From an uncultured Sunxiuqinia sp. (GTDB lineage: Bacteria; Bacteroidota; Bacteroidia; Bacteroidales; Prolixibacteraceae), in contig NZ_OY782770.1 in the NCBI RefSeq assembly GCF_963678245.1, forward strand, positions 620,001 to 684,000: a stretch of 64,000 nt of DNA. Reading direction: 5' to 3'. Made by a program: the position numbers and the translations under genes. Shown one piece after another: positions 62,849 to 64,000 of the stretch. The number at the start of each line of letters is the position of its first letter. Positions within the stretch are counted from its first letter, which is position 1. Under the pieces are notes generated by a model. It saw nothing but the letters and a program-made list of their open reading frames with translations. It made no database searches and was not told the DNA's origin.

Positions 62849-64000
62849 CTACTGATATTTCTTCAAAGTAAAAGAGAATTTACTACCTGTATCAACAACC
62901 GATTGAACTTGAATATCTCCACCATTTACCTCAACAAACTCTTTACATAGAATCAACCCTAAGCCAGAGCCTTTTTCGTTGTTTGTGCCATAGGTTGATA
63001 AAAGATCGTTCCCGTCAAATATTCGGGGAATATCCTCTTTTTTAATACCAACCCCTGTATCAGTAATGCTCACTTCATAAAAATCATCATCCTTCTGTTG
63101 AACTCTCACCCATATCTTGCCCTTTTGAGGGGTAAATTTCAACGCATTTGACAGCAAATTCCGAATAATAAGGTCAACCATATTTTGATCAGCAAAAACA
63201 AAAACACGATCTGATACTTCAGATTTCAAGTCAATGGATTTTTGCTCAGCAATGCGGGTATTTAGTATGATGTTATTCTTTATAATCAGACTAAGCTTCA
63301 ACTTTTCGGGCTTAAACTGAATACTTTCCTTTTGCGTTTTAGCCCAAAGCAATAAGTTATCAAGCAAAAAATAGGTGCCCTCAGCTTCATCTCTTAACTC
63401 CTCCAGTATTTGTGTTCGAAGTTCTTCAGTAAACATGTCAGGGAATTCTGCGAGCTGGCTAATCATGTCTTTAAACGCGCCAATCGGGTTTCTCAAATCA
63501 TGCCCGATTATTGATAAAAATCTGTCTTTTGTCTGATTGACCCGTATGAGTTCTTCATGCTGACTAAGGATCTGCTCATTTTTCTGTTGCAACAATAAAT
63601 TTGCCTTCTTCCTTGATCCGTTATAAACTAACGACAAAGCGACAACAATGACCAGCAGCGCAATAGCAACTATTAATGTACGAGCTTGAGACTTTTGTTT
63701 AATTAACTGCAAGTCCTTTATCTCGTTGTTTTTCTGAAGAAGTTTAATTTCATTTTCTTTATCCGCAATATCCAACTCTGCCCGATGCAGCGCTAACTGA
63801 TGAGCCTGATTTTCTTTGCTCAATGAATCACTTATCGCAACATAGCTTTTATAATTTTTAAGTGATTCTGCATAAAGGTTCATCCGTTCCAAGATCTGAG
63901 CTTGCAACAAATAAGCCTTTAAACTAAGTTCCTTTAATCCTACTTTTACCGACTCTTCGATACAATATTCAGCATGCTTTCTGGCATCTCGCAGTTTTCC
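62849..64000 (-). CDS. TPR-containing sensor histidine kinase, C-terminal part
   Basis: The frame is open to the window edge, giving 383 residues of a longer protein. The visible N-terminal part has a TPR-like repeat (ARKHAEYCIEESVKVGLKEL; AYLLQAQILERMNLYAESLK) and a coiled coil. One transmembrane segment follows (ARTLIVAIALLVIVVALSLV). The kinase core has H box FLSIIGHDLRNPIGAF, N box IIRNLLSNALKFTP, and G boxes ITDTGVGI and GSGLGLILCKEFVEVNGGDI. This TPR-TM-HisKA layout is common in Bacteroidota. The regulator partner is not in view. Confidence 0.92.
   Translation of the reverse strand, partial: GKLRDARKHAEYCIEESVKVGLKELSLKAYLLQAQILERMNLYAESLKNYKSYVAISDSLSKENQAHQLALHRAELDIADKENEIKLLQKNNEIKDLQLIKQKSQARTLIVAIALLVIVVALSLVYNGSRKKANLLLQQKNEQILSQHEELIRVNQTKDRFLSIIGHDLRNPIGAFKDMISQLAEFPDMFTEELRTQILEELRDEAEGTYFLLDNLLLWAKTQKESIQFKPEKLKLSLIIKNNIILNTRIAEQKSIDLKSEVSDRVFVFADQNMVDLIIRNLLSNALKFTPQKGKIWVRVQQKDDDFYEVSITDTGVGIKKEDIPRIFDGNDLLSTYGTNNEKGSGLGLILCKEFVEVNGGDIQVQSVVDTGSKFSFTLKKYQ

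Overview
The window comes from a Bacteroidota chromosome, most likely class Bacteroidia; a Marinilabiliales/Prolixibacteraceae-type marine or sediment lineage is a guess from gene content only. The evidence is a PorT-like type IX secretion (T9SS) protein, a 2099-residue SprB-repeat protein with a T9SS type A sorting tail, a TamL-type lipoprotein, LytS/LytTR regulation, paired DUF3857 proteins, a CcsBA fusion, and several promoters with the Bacteroidota form TTG-N19-TAnnTTTG. I saw no rRNA, tRNA, CRISPR array, insertion sequence, prophage or integron.

Layout. 1-9.7 kb (mostly minus strand): the start of a sodium symporter, class II aldolase, TamL, a plus-strand TrmH-like RNA methyltransferase, a small frameshifted lipoprotein gene, a COG2509 flavoprotein, then porT-ubiE and a PurM/PurL-like protein. 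9.7-14.1 kb: a tight plus-strand run of SDR, Ldh2-type dehydrogenase, glycosyltransferase 2, LytS-type kinase and LytTR regulator. 14.1-21.2 kb: a nitroreductase and the giant secreted SprB-repeat protein. 21.2-34.9 kb: a small lipoprotein, a 0.7-kb gene-poor stretch, gapA, an FtsX/MacB permease, a PRiA4_ORF3-like protein, miaA-nudix-GT4-gmhA, a Rel/SpoT enzyme, a Fur-family regulator, purA and a fold-type III PLP enzyme.

34.9-41.1 kb is the most unusual part. It is a compact five-gene minus-strand operon in the order ferredoxin-like protein, radical SAM enzyme, DUF116-polyprenyl synthase fusion, prenyltransferase-beta-like toroid, and squalene-hopene-cyclase-like class II cyclase with a DxDD motif. 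Together these look like an undescribed isoprenoid pathway: chain building, cyclisation and radical or redox tailoring. The product is not known.

41.3-64 kb is largely housekeeping: hemerythrin, TfoX-C and VOC proteins; two DUF3857/transglutaminase-like proteins with complementary defects in their catalytic triads; an SDR lacking the YxxxK motif; a long-chain acyl-CoA synthetase; CcsBA; alaS; an M23 peptidase-MerR-Nif3-zinc ribbon run; a LemA-TPM-TPM operon; and a truncated TPR histidine kinase.

All functional names come from reading motifs and remembered family features. No database search was run.
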